The notes beneath the pieces were generated by a model that saw nothing but the letters and a program-made list of their open reading frames with translations, was not told the DNA's origin and did no database searches. From the NCBI RefSeq assembly GCF_048569485.1, contig NC_134354.1, positions 684,603,637 through 684,667,636 on the forward strand: DNA of 64,000 bases, read 5' to 3'. The stretch comes from Anomaloglossus baeobatrachus. Lineage: Eukaryota > Chordata > Amphibia > Anura > Aromobatidae. Shown here in pieces: positions 1-10,637 of the stretch (positions within the stretch are counted from its first letter, which is position 1; every line of letters begins with the position of its first letter). The translations under genes were made by a program, and so were the position numbers.

Positions 1-785
1 CCAACTCCAACGCCATCTTAGTGACCAAAAAGATGAATAGTAACATTAGCATAGAGAACAGAGAGAGGGCGGAACAACAGACAGGGGGCAGGAATCCATA
101 TGAATACCCACCCAGAGATTATCTGCTCCATTGCAACTGCCACTGAAGAAGCTGATGATTTTTTGAACTTTAGGCTTTCAAATCCAAGAAAGTAAACGAG
201 TTGACCACTAATGGTATGTAGATAAGCAGCCCAATAGCACTGACTTCAGCTTCTATACGACAATCCTGATGATTGGTTCCCTTTAAAGGGGTTTTCCACT
301 GCTTTTTCACCCCCTTGCCATATATCATAGTTCTTCTTAACAATACCTTTTGTAATATATTTGTATTGGATATATAGCTTTTATGAGCGCATCTCAGCAG
401 GGATCACATAGTACTGGATTGTTATGCAGATTCTTCTTCCTTCTCTGTTATGTCTGATACTTCCTTTTCCGGCACAGAAATCAGACCAAATGAAAGAAAT
501 TGTCACTGGGTTCCTGATGGTGGGTGTGGACCTTTTGGAGTTGATCACAATTCTGTCCCATGCAAGCTGAGCTGACAGTTTAATTCAGCAGTAAAAGCAG
601 GGATCCAGACCTAGTGAAGGGCTGTGATCTACATTTCAAAAGCAAAGGGTTTAGGTAATCCAATTTCTGTCGTGGACAGCTGAAAAGTGCTGAATTTTTC
701 ATAACAAGCACCATGTCAGGGCTGTACTGGTCATCTGGCAATTGCCAGATGGGCTGGTACCTACCCTGCACTACACTGACACTTG
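1..785. other. Unassigned non-coding stretch
   Basis: I see no gene or recognisable complete repeat here. The stretch is AT-moderate, has no long open frame, and carries short pieces that look like edges of dispersed repeats (for example around 280-310). It ends at the GTAT duplication that precedes the solo LTR at 790. Confidence 0.3.
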
Positions 786-789
786 GTAT

Positions 790-1914
790 TGTAGCATCCA
801 CGGGGCCGTAGGGTACTCGTCACCGGGCCAGTGGTTCCTTGGGGTAGCTGTGACTGGCCTGACCCGGTTCCGTGACCCCGTCGGCTACATGAAAAAAACC
901 CCCCAAAAACAGCAAACGGACAAGTGTCCGAAACAGATAGGGATAGAAGGAGGGTGACGGGCCCTCCTGGGGTCTTGGCCTCCTCCGACGCCGACCCTTT
1001 CTGCGACTAGTCCTCTCCCAGAGGCAGTACTGGATGGGGAATGTGGATGGTGCGCAGCGCCACCTGCGGTATGCGCCCAGGAACTAGCCGCCGCTGCAAA
1101 GTCTCTCTCCGGGGCAGGTGTTATGTACAGCTGGGATGGTATCGCTCCCCACGGGCGGAGCGGGGTACCCCTGGAGGTTGGTGAGAATGGGGGCGGCAGT
1201 CCATGGGAGCGCCAGAGCGCAGGGCGGCGTCAGTTACTCACAGAATCACCAGGTGCGGGTTCCAGTCACTTTATTCACTGGTTCAGGTGTTATCGCACCC
1301 TGGGTCCTGGTTCTCGCCATCAGAGACTCCGGTCGCTTCCCGGGCAGGTCAGAGGCTGGATCCGGTTTGATAATCTGTGACCTCTCGCCTCCATGCACAA
1401 CTCTGTACTCCCCCGGTCCTGGCCCGAACGGCCGGCAGCCTGAGCCTCTCGTGGGTCAGACTCCTATCCCTTTCCCCAGGCTCCCTCTCTGCTGTCGCGC
1501 CGCAGCCACCGTGACTAGGGCTCTGTACCTCTCTCTTATGCTCAGTCCCATTCTCTGGCGATTACTCTCTTCTGGTCCACGATTACAGGTACCGGGTCCC
1601 GTCTCTATAGATGTTACTGGCCCCCAGCTTGGTGGTGCTGTCTGCTCGATGTTACATCCAGACAGCTCTGCGCTGCCTCCCTGAAAGCCTGATAGCTTCC
1701 CTTCAGGGAGCTGCACACGTCTGCTCTGTCTTGTGTCCAAGCTGTTCTGAGGTACAGTGAAACTGTTTTCTACTCCTAACTGCTCATGCCCCCACCACTT
1801 TCCCAAGTTGCTATGGCAACCTGGGTCAGCTAGCTAAGTCACTTCCTGTGTCTTGTAGAAATATTGTTAACCCTTTCCTAGTGACTGCTTCTCCCTGCTA
1901 TATGGTAGTGTGTG
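790..1914 (-). mobile_element. Old solo LTR, first part (Gypsy-like), interrupted
   Basis: This is the larger part of an old LTR read on the minus strand. It shares landmarks with the solo LTR at 46141-47207 (ggggt-rich start, 'gtcaccggg', 'cgccacctgcggtatgcg', 'cgctccccacgggcgg'). It begins TGTAGC on the plus strand and its other end, at 10267, reads GCTACA. The flanks carry GTAT at 786-789 and at 10268-10271, a 4-bp target duplication. The composite element 1915-10179 splits it. Being the host of that insertion, it is the older of the two. A fossil with no coding capacity. Confidence 0.7.
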
Positions 1915-3129
1915 TGACTCGCCCACCCCAGGGCTATGGGACACCCGGTGGTAGTCAGTGGTGGCTGGGCCCGGCTCCGTGGCCCTGGTGGGTGTCAGTA
2001 TAATATGTGGCTTGCTTGTTAATGGTTGTGTTCGTGACGCCACCTGTGGTATGCGGCTAATAAGCCACCGCTGCTGTGTGAGGCCACCGGGATGATGTGA
2101 TGGCAGCTATGGTGGTACTGCTCCCCACAGGTGGAGCAATGCCCGGGGCACAGTTGGTGCTTGTGAATGTCTATGCAGAGGAAATAACTGAGGCGACTTC
2201 AAAGGTGCAGTTCCAGTTCTTTACTCACAGTTCTTATCAGGGCAGGCAGGACCCTTGGACTGCTGGGACCGCTGTCAGGGACCTCCGTCTTCTGGGTGAT
2301 TCAGAGTGTGAAATCCGGTACCCTCTCTCTTAGTGTCTCTTTCTCTGCTGTCTTCACTAGCCTTGCCCGAGTTAGTATGGCCCTGGCTTGGCCTCCATTA
2401 CAGCCTCCAGGCTGGGGGGGTCACCTGTCGGCTGATTACCCCTTTTCTGAAGGGCTGCTCTGGGTTCTGGCCCTGGGAGCTTGCAACGTCCCTGGGCCTC
2501 GGTTTTTACTGTTTGGAGATTGTCTTTTCACTCCTCCAGTCTCTAGGGACCGTCCCCTGTCGCAGCTAATCACTCCACCGATGTCACTGTGGACCAGGCC
2601 ACCGCAGCCTGCAGCTACTCGTAGCGCCTCTGGGCCCTCGGCTTCGGTACCCAACAAGGACAGCTCGTGGTACCTACAGGACTACCCGCGGCCCTGCGAC
2701 CCTTTCTTTCTTCTCTTCTTTCTTTCTTTCTTTCTTTTCTTTCTCCTCCTTGCCTGCCTCCAGCAGGCCTCCTCCTCCCTCCTTCCTCTCGTTCTTCTCC
2801 TCCAGCTACATGCTGCTTCTCTCACTCCCTGAGGTAAACTGAAACTAACTTGACCTTCCTTTCTCTATCTGCTCTCTGGTGGCTCCTCCCACCTCCCTAG
2901 TTGCTAAGCTACCACCCTATGGGAGCAGGGATGGGTCTTACAGCCCCTCTCAGCATGCAGCATGGGAGGGTTGCCTGCCACTTTCCCTGGTCCTGTGTGT
3001 CCCTAGCAATGGGTGTAGTGTGGATTTACCAGGGGACCGGAGTTCACCCTCTTCCTCTCCCAGAATGGGGCATCACACCGCTGATGGGGTGCAATGACCT
3101 GTGGCGACGGAAGCCTCAGGGGCGCCACA
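1915..3129 (-). repeat. LTR A (3' LTR of the composite element)
   Basis: The plus strand begins TGACTCGCCC and ends GGCGCCACA, so the LTR reads TGTGGCGCC...GCGAGTCA on the minus strand. Immediately outside its 3129 end is a purine-rich run on the minus strand (GTGGGGGAG), the expected polypurine tract in front of a 3' LTR. Its first part (about 2670-3129) is almost identical to LTR C, while 2166-2669 matches LTR B and not C. It contains a TTTC/TTTCTT microsatellite at about 2700-2750. Confidence 0.8.
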
Positions 3130-4654
3130 CTCCCCCACAGCAAATCCCAGCACGTCCTCGGGCTGAAAAACAACAAAAACATGTGGAGAAACTGCAAAAT
3201 TTTTGTTATGCAAAACATAAAACAATAAAACATTTCTTCCCTTTATGGGAGGCACATTTACTTTAACGTTGCAAACTTCTTATAAAGAAACTATGTGTGC
3301 ACTTTCAGTTCATTGCACAGTTTGGGCACTTCCCCCATAATTCTGGTAGGGGGCACAACGGGTGCAACTAATTACATTTTTGGCTACTACAAGTCCAGTA
3401 GCCCGGCAGTTCGTTTCTTTCAATCAGACAAAAGTGACATCATCAACCAGCCATTAAGTCCAATGGCCTGGTTACATAGGACATATCAACAACATACCAG
3501 CCACTAAGTCCAGTGGCCTGGTAGGACATAACACATACACTTCCACCGGGGCCCACATTCCAGTTCAGTGGCCCGGTAACACATAACATGGGGGTGACGT
3601 CTTCAAAAAGAATCAGGGGCAACACAGTAGGAAGGGTGTCATCTTCGAAAAGAATGAGGGGCAGACAGGGGCTATCTACAGTTCAGCATCTCTTCATCTT
3701 TACTTGTAGGGATTCTTCTCCGGCTCCCCACCCGGCAGCAGGTAGACAGCGGTCAGCACAGTCTGCGTCTCCTGCGTGGCTGTAGCAGGCCCGCTGCAAG
3801 ATGCTGCGGCCTGGGCCTGCTCTGAGGTAGTGCTGCTGGCTTGCATAGGGTTACTGGCTGGCGCGAGGCTGCTGGCTTGCAGGGGGTTACCAGCCATACG
3901 GCGCCACTCTGGCTCTTCTGGGGCTGCCTCCTTGTCTTGGCGGGCCGCGCCTGGCATGGCGGCGGCCTGGGTTGGAGCCGCTGCTGCGGTGAGATCTTGG
4001 CGGGCCGCACCTGGCGTAGCTGCGGCCCGGATCGGCGTCGCCGTGTCGGGCGTCTCTCCAGGGACCGCGGGCATGGCAGCGGGGGTTGGGGCTCTCGCGC
4101 CGGCAGGGGCATTAAATGACTCACCCCTCAGCTGCATCTCCGGTGTTCTGGTGGTCGCTGTCCTGCTGCAGGGTGCTGGTATCGGAGCTGCGGTCGTGGC
4201 ACGCGCGCCTGCAGGAGGACCGGGCAGGATCCCCACCTGGCAATCCGGGCTCCGCCGGCTGGGGGTGTCACTCTCTTTACCCGGCTCTGCAGCGGCGGCT
4301 GGATCTTCTCCGCTCTCCAGGACGCAGGACACAACCCGGTTCTGAGGTGCGTGTCCCGGCTCGGCCACTCCTCCTCTGGCCGCTCGTTGCTCGGCGTCCA
4401 TCCTTTTAGCTTCTTCACGCGCCATCTTTTCTTCCTCCGCCTTCTATGGCGGGCACCGCTTCGCGCGCTTTTCTTGGACAAGGGGGCGGGGCTTCTCTTC
4501 GCGCCCTTTCTTCTTGCACGTCCCCCTTCTTCCCGCTCTCAGCAGCGCTAATGGCGGCGGTTTCTCAGTAAAGTACACAGTCTGTCACACGGTTCTTCAG
4601 GCGCACAGTACCCGGTTAGACCGGGCACGAAATCCTGTTCGTGACGCCAAAAGT
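3130..4654 (-). mobile_element. Pol-less internal region between LTR A and LTR B
   Basis: This has the anatomy of a non-autonomous LTR element: next to LTR B it carries a leader closely resembling the leader of the gag-bearing element (primer-binding-like 'tttTGGCG' at about 4643-4650 on the minus strand), then one Ala/Pro-rich open frame (4425-3700), then non-coding DNA to the purine tract at about 3130. Four copies of a tccagtggcctgg-like word lie at roughly 3390, 3458, 3508 and 3562. There is no protease, RT or integrase, so it would depend on a relative such as the gag-pol element beside it. Confidence 0.6.
3700..4425 (-). CDS. Ala/Pro-rich ORF in pol-less LTR element, unknown function
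   Basis: An uninterrupted 241-residue frame that starts about 225 bases downstream of LTR B on the minus strand, where gag starts in the related full element. I do not recognise the protein. The N-terminus is charged (MAREEAKRMDAEQRAARGG); the rest is dominated by Ala, Pro, Thr and Gln, with internal near-repeats such as TPGAARQD / MPGAARQD and NPLQASS / NPMQASS. I see no zinc knuckle, no transmembrane segment and no similarity to the gag at 7343-8392. GC-rich sequence favours long chance frames, and a shadow frame is open on the other strand, so translation is uncertain. The position right after the leader is the main argument that it is real. Confidence 0.35.
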   Translation of the reverse strand: MAREEAKRMDAEQRAARGGVAEPGHAPQNRVVSCVLESGEDPAAAAEPGKESDTPSRRSPDCQVGILPGPPAGARATTAAPIPAPCSRTATTRTPEMQLRGESFNAPAGARAPTPAAMPAVPGETPDTATPIRAAATPGAARQDLTAAAAPTQAAAMPGAARQDKEAAPEEPEWRRMAGNPLQASSLAPASNPMQASSTTSEQAQAAASCSGPATATQETQTVLTAVYLLPGGEPEKNPYK

Positions 4655-5407
4655 TGACTCGCCCACCCCATGGCTATGGGACACCCAGTGGTAGTCAGTG
4701 GTGGCTGGGCCCGGCTCTGTGGCCCTGGTGGGTGTCAGTATAATATGTGGCTTGCTTGTTAATGGTTGTGTTCGTGACGCCACCTGTGGTATGCGGCTAA
4801 TAAGCCGCCGCTGCTGTGTGAGGCCACCGGGATGATGTGATGGCAGCTATGGTGGTACTGCTCCCCACAGGTGGAGCAATGCCCGGGGCACAGTTGGTGC
4901 TTGTGAATGTCTATGCAGAGGAAATAACTGAGGCGACTTCAAAGGTGCAGTTCCAGTTCTTTACTCACAGTTCTTATCAGGGCAGGCAGGACCCTTGGAC
5001 TGCTGGGACCGCTGTCAGGGACCTCCGTCTTCTGGGTGATTCAGAGTGTGAAATCCGGTACCCTCTCTCTTAGTGTCTCTTTCTCTGCTGTCTTCACTAG
5101 CCTTGCCCGAGTTAGGATGGCCCTGGCTTGGCCTCCATTACAGCCTCCAGGCTGGGGGGTCACCTGTCGGCTGATTACCCCTTTTCTGAAGGGCTGCTCT
5201 GGGTTCTGGCCCTGGGAGCTTGCAATGTCCCTGGGCCTCGGTTTTTACTGTTTGGAGATTGTCTTTTCACTCCTCCAGTCTCTAGGGACCGTCCCCTGTC
5301 GCAGCTAATCACTCCACCGATGTCACTGTGGACCAGGCCACCGCAGCCTGCAGCTACTCGTAGCGCCTCTGGGCCCTCGGCTTCGGTACCCAACAAGGAC
5401 AGCTCGT
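4655..5407 (-). repeat. LTR B (internal partial LTR of the composite)
   Basis: The 4655 end carries the same TGACTCGCCC terminus as LTRs A and C and is followed by a primer-binding-like TGGCG. Compared with LTR A it differs at roughly seven positions in about 750 bases. It lacks the segment shared by A and C (A 2670-3129, C 9715-10179), and at 5407/5408 it meets pol sequence directly. That cut coincides with the point where A and C stop resembling each other. Confidence 0.75.
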
Positions 5408-7307
5408 TGCTGGCGTCTGTATACAGTACAAACGGTTGGCTGTAGTCAGGGTAGGCCAGAATTTCTTCTCCCGTGAGAGCCCCTTTCAGCCGGACAAAGG
5501 ATGTTTCTAGTTGGCTGCTCCATTCAAATGGAGGGCTCTGCTTCTTAGCCTGCTTTGGCTGGCCCACCAGGAGATCTTGAAGGGGCGCTGCTATCTTGGT
5601 GAAACCATCAATGAACCTTCGGTAGTAGCCCACCAGTCCAAGGAACTGCCGCACCTCCTTTACCGTGGTGGGTCTTGGCCAGTCCTTGATTACGGTGACT
5701 TTCTCCGGATCAGGTGCCACACCTTCTGCGCTGACCACATGACCCAGGTACTGTACCTTTGGCTTCAAGAGGTGACATTTGGACGGCTTGATCTTCAGGC
5801 CATATTTCGACAAGGACTCAAACACTTCTGCTAAGTGCTTCAGGTGGTCCTCATAAGTCTTGGAGTAGACTATGACGTCATCCAGGTACAACAGCACGGT
5901 TTCAAAGTTGTGGTGGCCCAAGCAGCACTCCATCAACCTTTGGAATGTCCCTGGGGCGTTGCAGAGCCCGAATGGCATACAATTGAACTCACAGAGGCCC
6001 ATTGGTGTCGTGAATGCAGTCTTCTCCTTGTCCGCCTCTGCCACGGGAACCTGCCAATACCCACTGGTGAGATCCAAGGTGGAGAAATAGTTAGCTGACT
6101 TTAAGGCTGTTAGTGACTCCTCTATTCTGGGCAGTGGATAAGCATCTTTATGTGTAATGCGGTTAATTTGCCTGTAATCTACACCCATTCTCATTGTACC
6201 ATCTTTTTTCTTTACGAGCACTAGTGGAGCTGCCCAGGGGCTACAACTATCTCTGATAACCCCAGCCTCCTTCATTTCTCGTAACATTTCCTTGGCACAC
6301 TGATACTGTGCGGGGGGTACAGGGCGGTATCTCTCTTTAATGGGATGATGATCACCCGTGGGGATTTGATGTTTAACCCCTTTTACCTGCCCAAAATCTA
6401 GGGGGTGTTTGCTGAAGACCCGCTCGTACTCCTGTACCACCCGATAAACCCCATGCTTTTGGTGCGAGGGGGTGGAGTCGGTGCCTACATGTAATTTTTG
6501 GCACCAGTCTTCCAGCTGCCCCTTGGAGCCATTGTCTTCCGCCTGGTCGGACGGGATCAAGGGTTCCACTGCTTTAATGGTATTGTTGCTGACAGTGTAC
6601 AGTTTTGCTACAGTGGCGTACCGGGGCAATTTGGCCTCCTCCTCCCCACAATTCAAGACACGGACGGGCACTCTCCCCTTGCGGACGTCCGCTACCCCTC
6701 TGGCTACCAGGACTCCAGGCCTACTGTCTGAATACACCGGTTCTACCAAGGCATGGTAATCCTGACCCTTGAGGCCTATTGCTGCCCGACACCATATCAA
6801 CATTTCACTTCTTGGGGGTATTGCAATGGGGAGGGGGTCACTTACCCTCACACTGCCAATTTCTCCTCCGGCCAGCTCTACCTGCTGCCTCCTCATCAGG
6901 GCTCTGATCTCCCTCTGTAGGGCACGCTGCTGCCCGGAGCTGGGAGTTTCAGACGCCTGTTGCAACAAAATTATCACTTCGGCAATACAATTTTCTATCA
7001 CATTTGTACCAATGGTTAGCAGTGGGTCAGATTCTTTGCGATCAATATCTACAATTATCATCCCCTGACATGGCAATTCCACCCGCCCCACTTTAATGGT
7101 TACTTCTTTGTACCCAATTTGAGGTAAGGGCTGACCATTACTGGCCACAATTGTTAAATCATCATCTGGGCCATGGTCAATGTCTGAATCAGCCCAATAT
7201 CTTTTGTACAGTTTGTGGGGGATGGTTGTTACCTGGGACCCCGTATCCAGGAGGGCATTCAAAGGGATCCCATCTAGCACAATGGGAAGGACCGGTCGTC
7301 CTCCCAC
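5408..7307 (-). pseudogene. pol: Gypsy-type pol region (protease, RT, start of RNase H)
   Basis: The frame begins with an aspartic protease (active-site DTG in LLDTGSQ, near residue 18), continues through a linker into reverse transcriptase with the fingers/palm signatures (DAYPLPRIEE, TLDLTSGYWQ, and the catalytic YLDDVIVYS box), then the thumb (FLGLVGYYRRFI), and reaches the first RNase H strand (FVLYTDAS). Integrase is absent from this region. Family knowledge places this as a Metaviridae pol, acting with gag in a cytoplasmic particle. The gag lies just upstream at 8392-7343. As part of an incomplete element it is listed as a fossil. The long frame continuing into LTR B is not a genuine fusion gene. 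Confidence 0.85.
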
Positions 7308-7342
7308 ATACTTGCTGCGGCTGGGGTTTGAGCCGGGCTTCC

Positions 7343-8392
7343 TTACACCTGGGGGTTGGCTCCTGGCCCCAGGCTCAGCCCATTTAAAGGACAGCGTCGT
7401 GCAATGTGGCCCGCCTGGCTGCAGCGGCGGCAGATCGGTTGTCCTGTTGAATCATACCGGTCTGTGTCTCTGCCTCGGGTCGGCGGAATCCTCCTCTGTC
7501 GCATCCATGGGACGTCATCTGGGCTGGAGGCCAACTCGATTTTTGCAGGCGAGGGGGTCATTTGTAGAGACTGCACGGTCTTGGCAAGGGCAGCCACAGT
7601 CTTGGTCAGCTCCTGGAACTGCTGTCTGAGCTCTGCAGTGGGATCCTTATCCAGGGACTGCGCCTCAGCCCCTGCAGTGGCTCGTGTTGCAGGCACCACC
7701 CCGGGGTACGTGATAGCAAGAGGCCGGAGGGGTACTGGGTCATTCGGTGTAGATTCTCTCAGTACCCTGATGGCCTGGTCCTTAAACTTTGCAAAGTCCA
7801 GAGCAGGGTTCTGCAGGACCAGGATACGCAGCTGGGTCCTGTGGGCATCTGACAGGAGCCCCTCTATGAACTGCTCAGTTAGGAGTTTGTCTTCTTCACG
7901 TACACTCTCTGGGTCCACCTGTTTAACTGCTTTCAGGGCCTCCTGCAAGTTTAAGGCATAGTCCCTTATGCTGTCTGTGGCCCGCTGCTTGCACCCAAAG
8001 AATCTCATCTTTATCTCTGCTGCGGTGCGGGTGTCAAAAGTACTCTTTAGCTTGGCCAGTATCTGGGCTGCTGTCTCTTTATCTGTATCAGGCCAGGACT
8101 TCGCTTCACGCTGGGCTGCGCCGGCTAGCTGTCCCATTACTATGCCCACCTTCTGGCTCTCAGTCAGCGGATACACCCGGAATAAGCTGTGCAGGCTTTC
8201 TCTGAAGTCACTCAAGGTATGGGACTCCCCGGAGTACTGCGGCAGCCATTCTGCTCCCGGTATGTATGGCATGGTGATCGGCATTACCGGCGCTACAGTG
8301 GGGGCTGGGGCGACGGTGACTGGGACTGCTTCGGCCGGTCCTGCGGCGCCTTGGGCGATGGCAGCCACCTGCTCTCCCTCTGAGTCGGACAT
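7343..8392 (-). CDS. gag: Gypsy-type gag with zinc knuckle
   Basis: A 349-residue open frame directly after the LTR C leader. A Pro/Ala-rich N-terminal stretch (about residues 15-45) precedes a helical capsid-like region (WLPQYSGE...LHSLFRVYPLTESQKV...), the layout of Gypsy and related domesticated gag proteins. Near the C-terminus is one CCHC knuckle (CRRCSQAGHIARRC, spacing C-X2-C-X4-H-X4-C) for RNA binding. Length and order match Metaviridae gag. The pol frame starts about 35 bases downstream in a different frame, and such elements commonly make Gag-Pol by translational recoding; I cannot tell from sequence whether that happens here. Part of an incomplete element, so functional status is unknown. 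Confidence 0.85.
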   Translation of the reverse strand: MSDSEGEQVAAIAQGAAGPAEAVPVTVAPAPTVAPVMPITMPYIPGAEWLPQYSGESHTLSDFRESLHSLFRVYPLTESQKVGIVMGQLAGAAQREAKSWPDTDKETAAQILAKLKSTFDTRTAAEIKMRFFGCKQRATDSIRDYALNLQEALKAVKQVDPESVREEDKLLTEQFIEGLLSDAHRTQLRILVLQNPALDFAKFKDQAIRVLRESTPNDPVPLRPLAITYPGVVPATRATAGAEAQSLDKDPTAELRQQFQELTKTVAALAKTVQSLQMTPSPAKIELASSPDDVPWMRQRRIPPTRGRDTDRYDSTGQPICRRCSQAGHIARRCPLNGLSLGPGANPQV

Positions 8393-8653
8393 CTTCTTCC
8401 CCCTTAGTGAACCTTACCAGGCTCCGTTCACTTTTCAAATTTTCTTCTGGGTCGCGCGGGGTTAACAGCGCTCTGCTCTGATGGCGCGCTCCCTTCGCGC
8501 TCTTTGTCAGGCACGCCCCCCTTCTTCCTGCGCTCGGCGCGGCTAATGGCGGCGGCAATTTACAACCAGTACACAGTCTTTTAAGCACAATTCCTGCAGG
8601 CGCACAGTACCCGGTGGGACCGGGCACGAAATCCGGTTCACAGCGCCAAAAGT
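8393..8653 (-). promoter_or_regulatory. Leader with primer-binding site
   Basis: On the minus strand LTR C ends ...GCGAGTCA and is followed by 'acttTTGGCGCTGTGAACC', a TGG-starting stretch where a tRNA primer-binding site is expected. About 240 bases of GC-rich leader then lead to the gag start. The corresponding leader next to LTR B (4426-4654) is clearly related but distinct (TGGCGTCACGAAC). I have not assigned the tRNA. Confidence 0.6.
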
Positions 8654-10179
8654 TGACTCGCCCACCCCAGGGCTATGGGACACCCGGTGCCGGGCCGGAC
8701 TAGTCCGGTGGTAGTCAGTGGTGGCTGGGCCCGGCTCCGTGGCCCTGGTGGGTGTCAGTAGAATATGTGGCTGATGACTTTAAGTTTGTGTTCGTGACGC
8801 CACCTGTGGTATGCGACTATTAAGCCGCCGCTGCTGTGTGAGGCCTCCGGGGTGATGAAGTGGCAGCGATGGTGGTACTGCTCCCCACAGGTGGAGCGGT
8901 GCCCCGGGACACAGTTGGTGCTTGTGGAAGTCTATGGTGTTGTGTGACTAGCACGGTGCAGGGCCGACAAGCAATGAAAGAAACAGGCACAAACAGTAGT
9001 CTCTTTACCTTCTCCTCTTTTACTCGGCAGAAGTTTAGTCCAGGGAGACCGTCACAGATGGTAAAGATGATCAGGCCGGCCTGGAAGTGCCTGGGGTGAT
9101 CTTTGGCCAGTTGAGTATGAGGCCTACTCCTTAATCTTTCTTTGCTGTTTAGGACACTGCACTTTGGGTTAGCAATTGCCCTCTTGCTGCTGGGACCGGT
9201 GGTTCGCCCCTTTTTCTGTGGGGTAGACTGCGCAGGCCCTCTCTGGGGCTTCTCTGCTGGAGTCCACACCGGGCCCTTGGATTGCAGCTGTTCCTTCAGG
9301 TTGCTTCTGGGCCAGGGGCTTGCAGCTCTCCTGCCCTCCGGATTCGGCTACCAGGGACGGATTTTATACCCTGGCAACCACAGACTCCGATGTCCGAGTC
9401 TCTCTGCTGCCTCTCAGCTACTCCTGCTTCCCTGGGCCAAGCTACTCTAGCTCTAGGCCCCAGTTCTGCAGGACAGCTCACTCTGCGTCTGCTTCCTTCC
9501 ACTTATCCCTACAGACTGCCTACACTTCCTCCCTCCAGCTAGACTTAAGGAATGCTCCCTGAAGTTCCAGGTTCAGAGCTCCCCTGCTGGCCGGAGGGAG
9601 AACTGCGTTGGGTGTTAAACTTACTGGCCAATAGATCTCCCAATTACCTCCAGGCTCAGCATTAACCCTTTGGGAGGGCAATGCTGTTGTGGCGACCAGG
9701 TCCTGGGGTGCCACAGTACCTACAGGACTACCCGCGGCCCTGCGACCCTTTCTTTCTTCTCTTCTTTCTTTCTTTCTTTCTTTCTTTTCTTTCTCCTCCT
9801 TGCCTGCCTCCAGCAGGCCTCCTCCTCCCTCCTTCCTCTCGTTCTTCTCCTCCAACTACATGCTGCTTCTCTCACTCCCTGAGGTAAACTGAAACTAACT
9901 TGACCTTCCTTTCTCTATCTGCTCTCTGGTGGCTCCTCCCACCTCCCTAGTTGCTAAGCTACCACCCTATGGGAGCAGGGATGGGTCTTACAGCCCCTCT
10001 CAGCATGCAGCATGGGAGGGTTGCCTGCCACTTTCCCTGGTCCTGTGTGTCCCTAGCAATGGGTGTAGTGTGGATTTACCAGGGGACCGGAGTTCACCCT
10101 CTTCCTCTCCCAGAATGGGGCATCACACCGCTGATGGGGTGCAATGACCTGTGGCGACGGAAGCCTCAGGGGCGCCACA
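8654..10179 (-). repeat. LTR C (5' LTR of the composite element)
   Basis: About 1526 bp, with the same termini as LTR A. Its outer part (9715-10179) is almost identical to LTR A and its inner end (8654-8930) is similar to A and B, but the middle (about 8935-9714) is unrelated or very diverged. It is therefore a mosaic relative to LTRs A and B. Confidence 0.75.
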
Positions 10180-10267
10180 TGTGTAAAACTTACCAGATTA
10201 ACGTCTTGTCCTGCCAGGGAAGGATATAATGATATACCCTGTAGCGACCAGTCTCAGGGGCGCTACA
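10180..10267 (-). mobile_element. Old solo LTR, second part
   Basis: This is the other end of the LTR that starts at 790. It begins with the TGTG duplication of the composite insertion and ends ...CAGGGGCGCTACA, resembling the terminal ...CAGGGGCGCCACA of LTRs A and C. GTAT follows directly, matching GTAT before position 790. Confidence 0.65.
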
Positions 10268-10637
10268 GTATCTTCTAATATGTTCAGCAGCACAAGGTGG
10301 AGAAGGGAGAGGGCTTGCTAAGTGCTGGCAAACAGGCTGCAGCAATGCATGATGGTCCTTGTAGAATTAGCACACAATAAGTTTGGGGAGGGGAAGAGAT
10401 TGATGTAAACATCAGAGCAGCTGCTGGGAGACACCAAGTGATGCTGTCAAGCCCTCAGTCGTGGGGTCGGTCACCAATGAGCAGGGAGATCAACATTCTC
10501 CCTGTACCTCCATTCCTGCCTCTGCCTCTGCCGTTGGCTCCGCCACTGCAGCGCAGCGTGTCACTCACCCTGTCCGCCGAACTGAGCGTTCCCCTGCCTC
10601 CTTCTCCTACCGGAACCTTCGTTCCCTCAGCATCTCT
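10268..10637. other. Unassigned non-coding stretch
   Basis: I see no gene and no repeat I can name; no long frames and no clear terminal repeats. Confidence 0.3.

Larger units (their letters stand above)
1915..10179 (-). mobile_element. Composite Gypsy-type LTR retroelement, three LTR blocks
   Basis: Read on the minus strand the order is LTR C (10179-8654), leader and primer-binding region, gag, part of pol, LTR B (5407-4655), a second leader, a pol-less internal region, a purine-rich tract, and LTR A (3129-1915). The outer ends follow TG...CA, and TGTG lies directly outside both (1911-1914 and 10180-10183), so the whole composite behaves as one insertion into the older LTR. The element is incomplete, with one large break in the pol-bearing half. 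It looks young: over the roughly 460-bp segment shared by LTRs A and C I see only about two differences. The pol type (aspartic protease, RT, start of RNase H) and 4-bp duplication fit a vertebrate Gypsy-like (Metaviridae) element. Confidence 0.8.

Noticed and set aside
3776-4345. Plus-strand frame of 189 residues opposite the Ala/Pro-rich ORF
   Set aside because: Mirror frame in GC-rich DNA. The minus frame is better placed relative to the element's leader.
5175-7307. A single long 710-residue frame running from pol into LTR B
   Set aside because: The last ~75 residues are translated LTR sequence. The frame stays open by chance across a junction between element parts, so it is not a real fusion protein.
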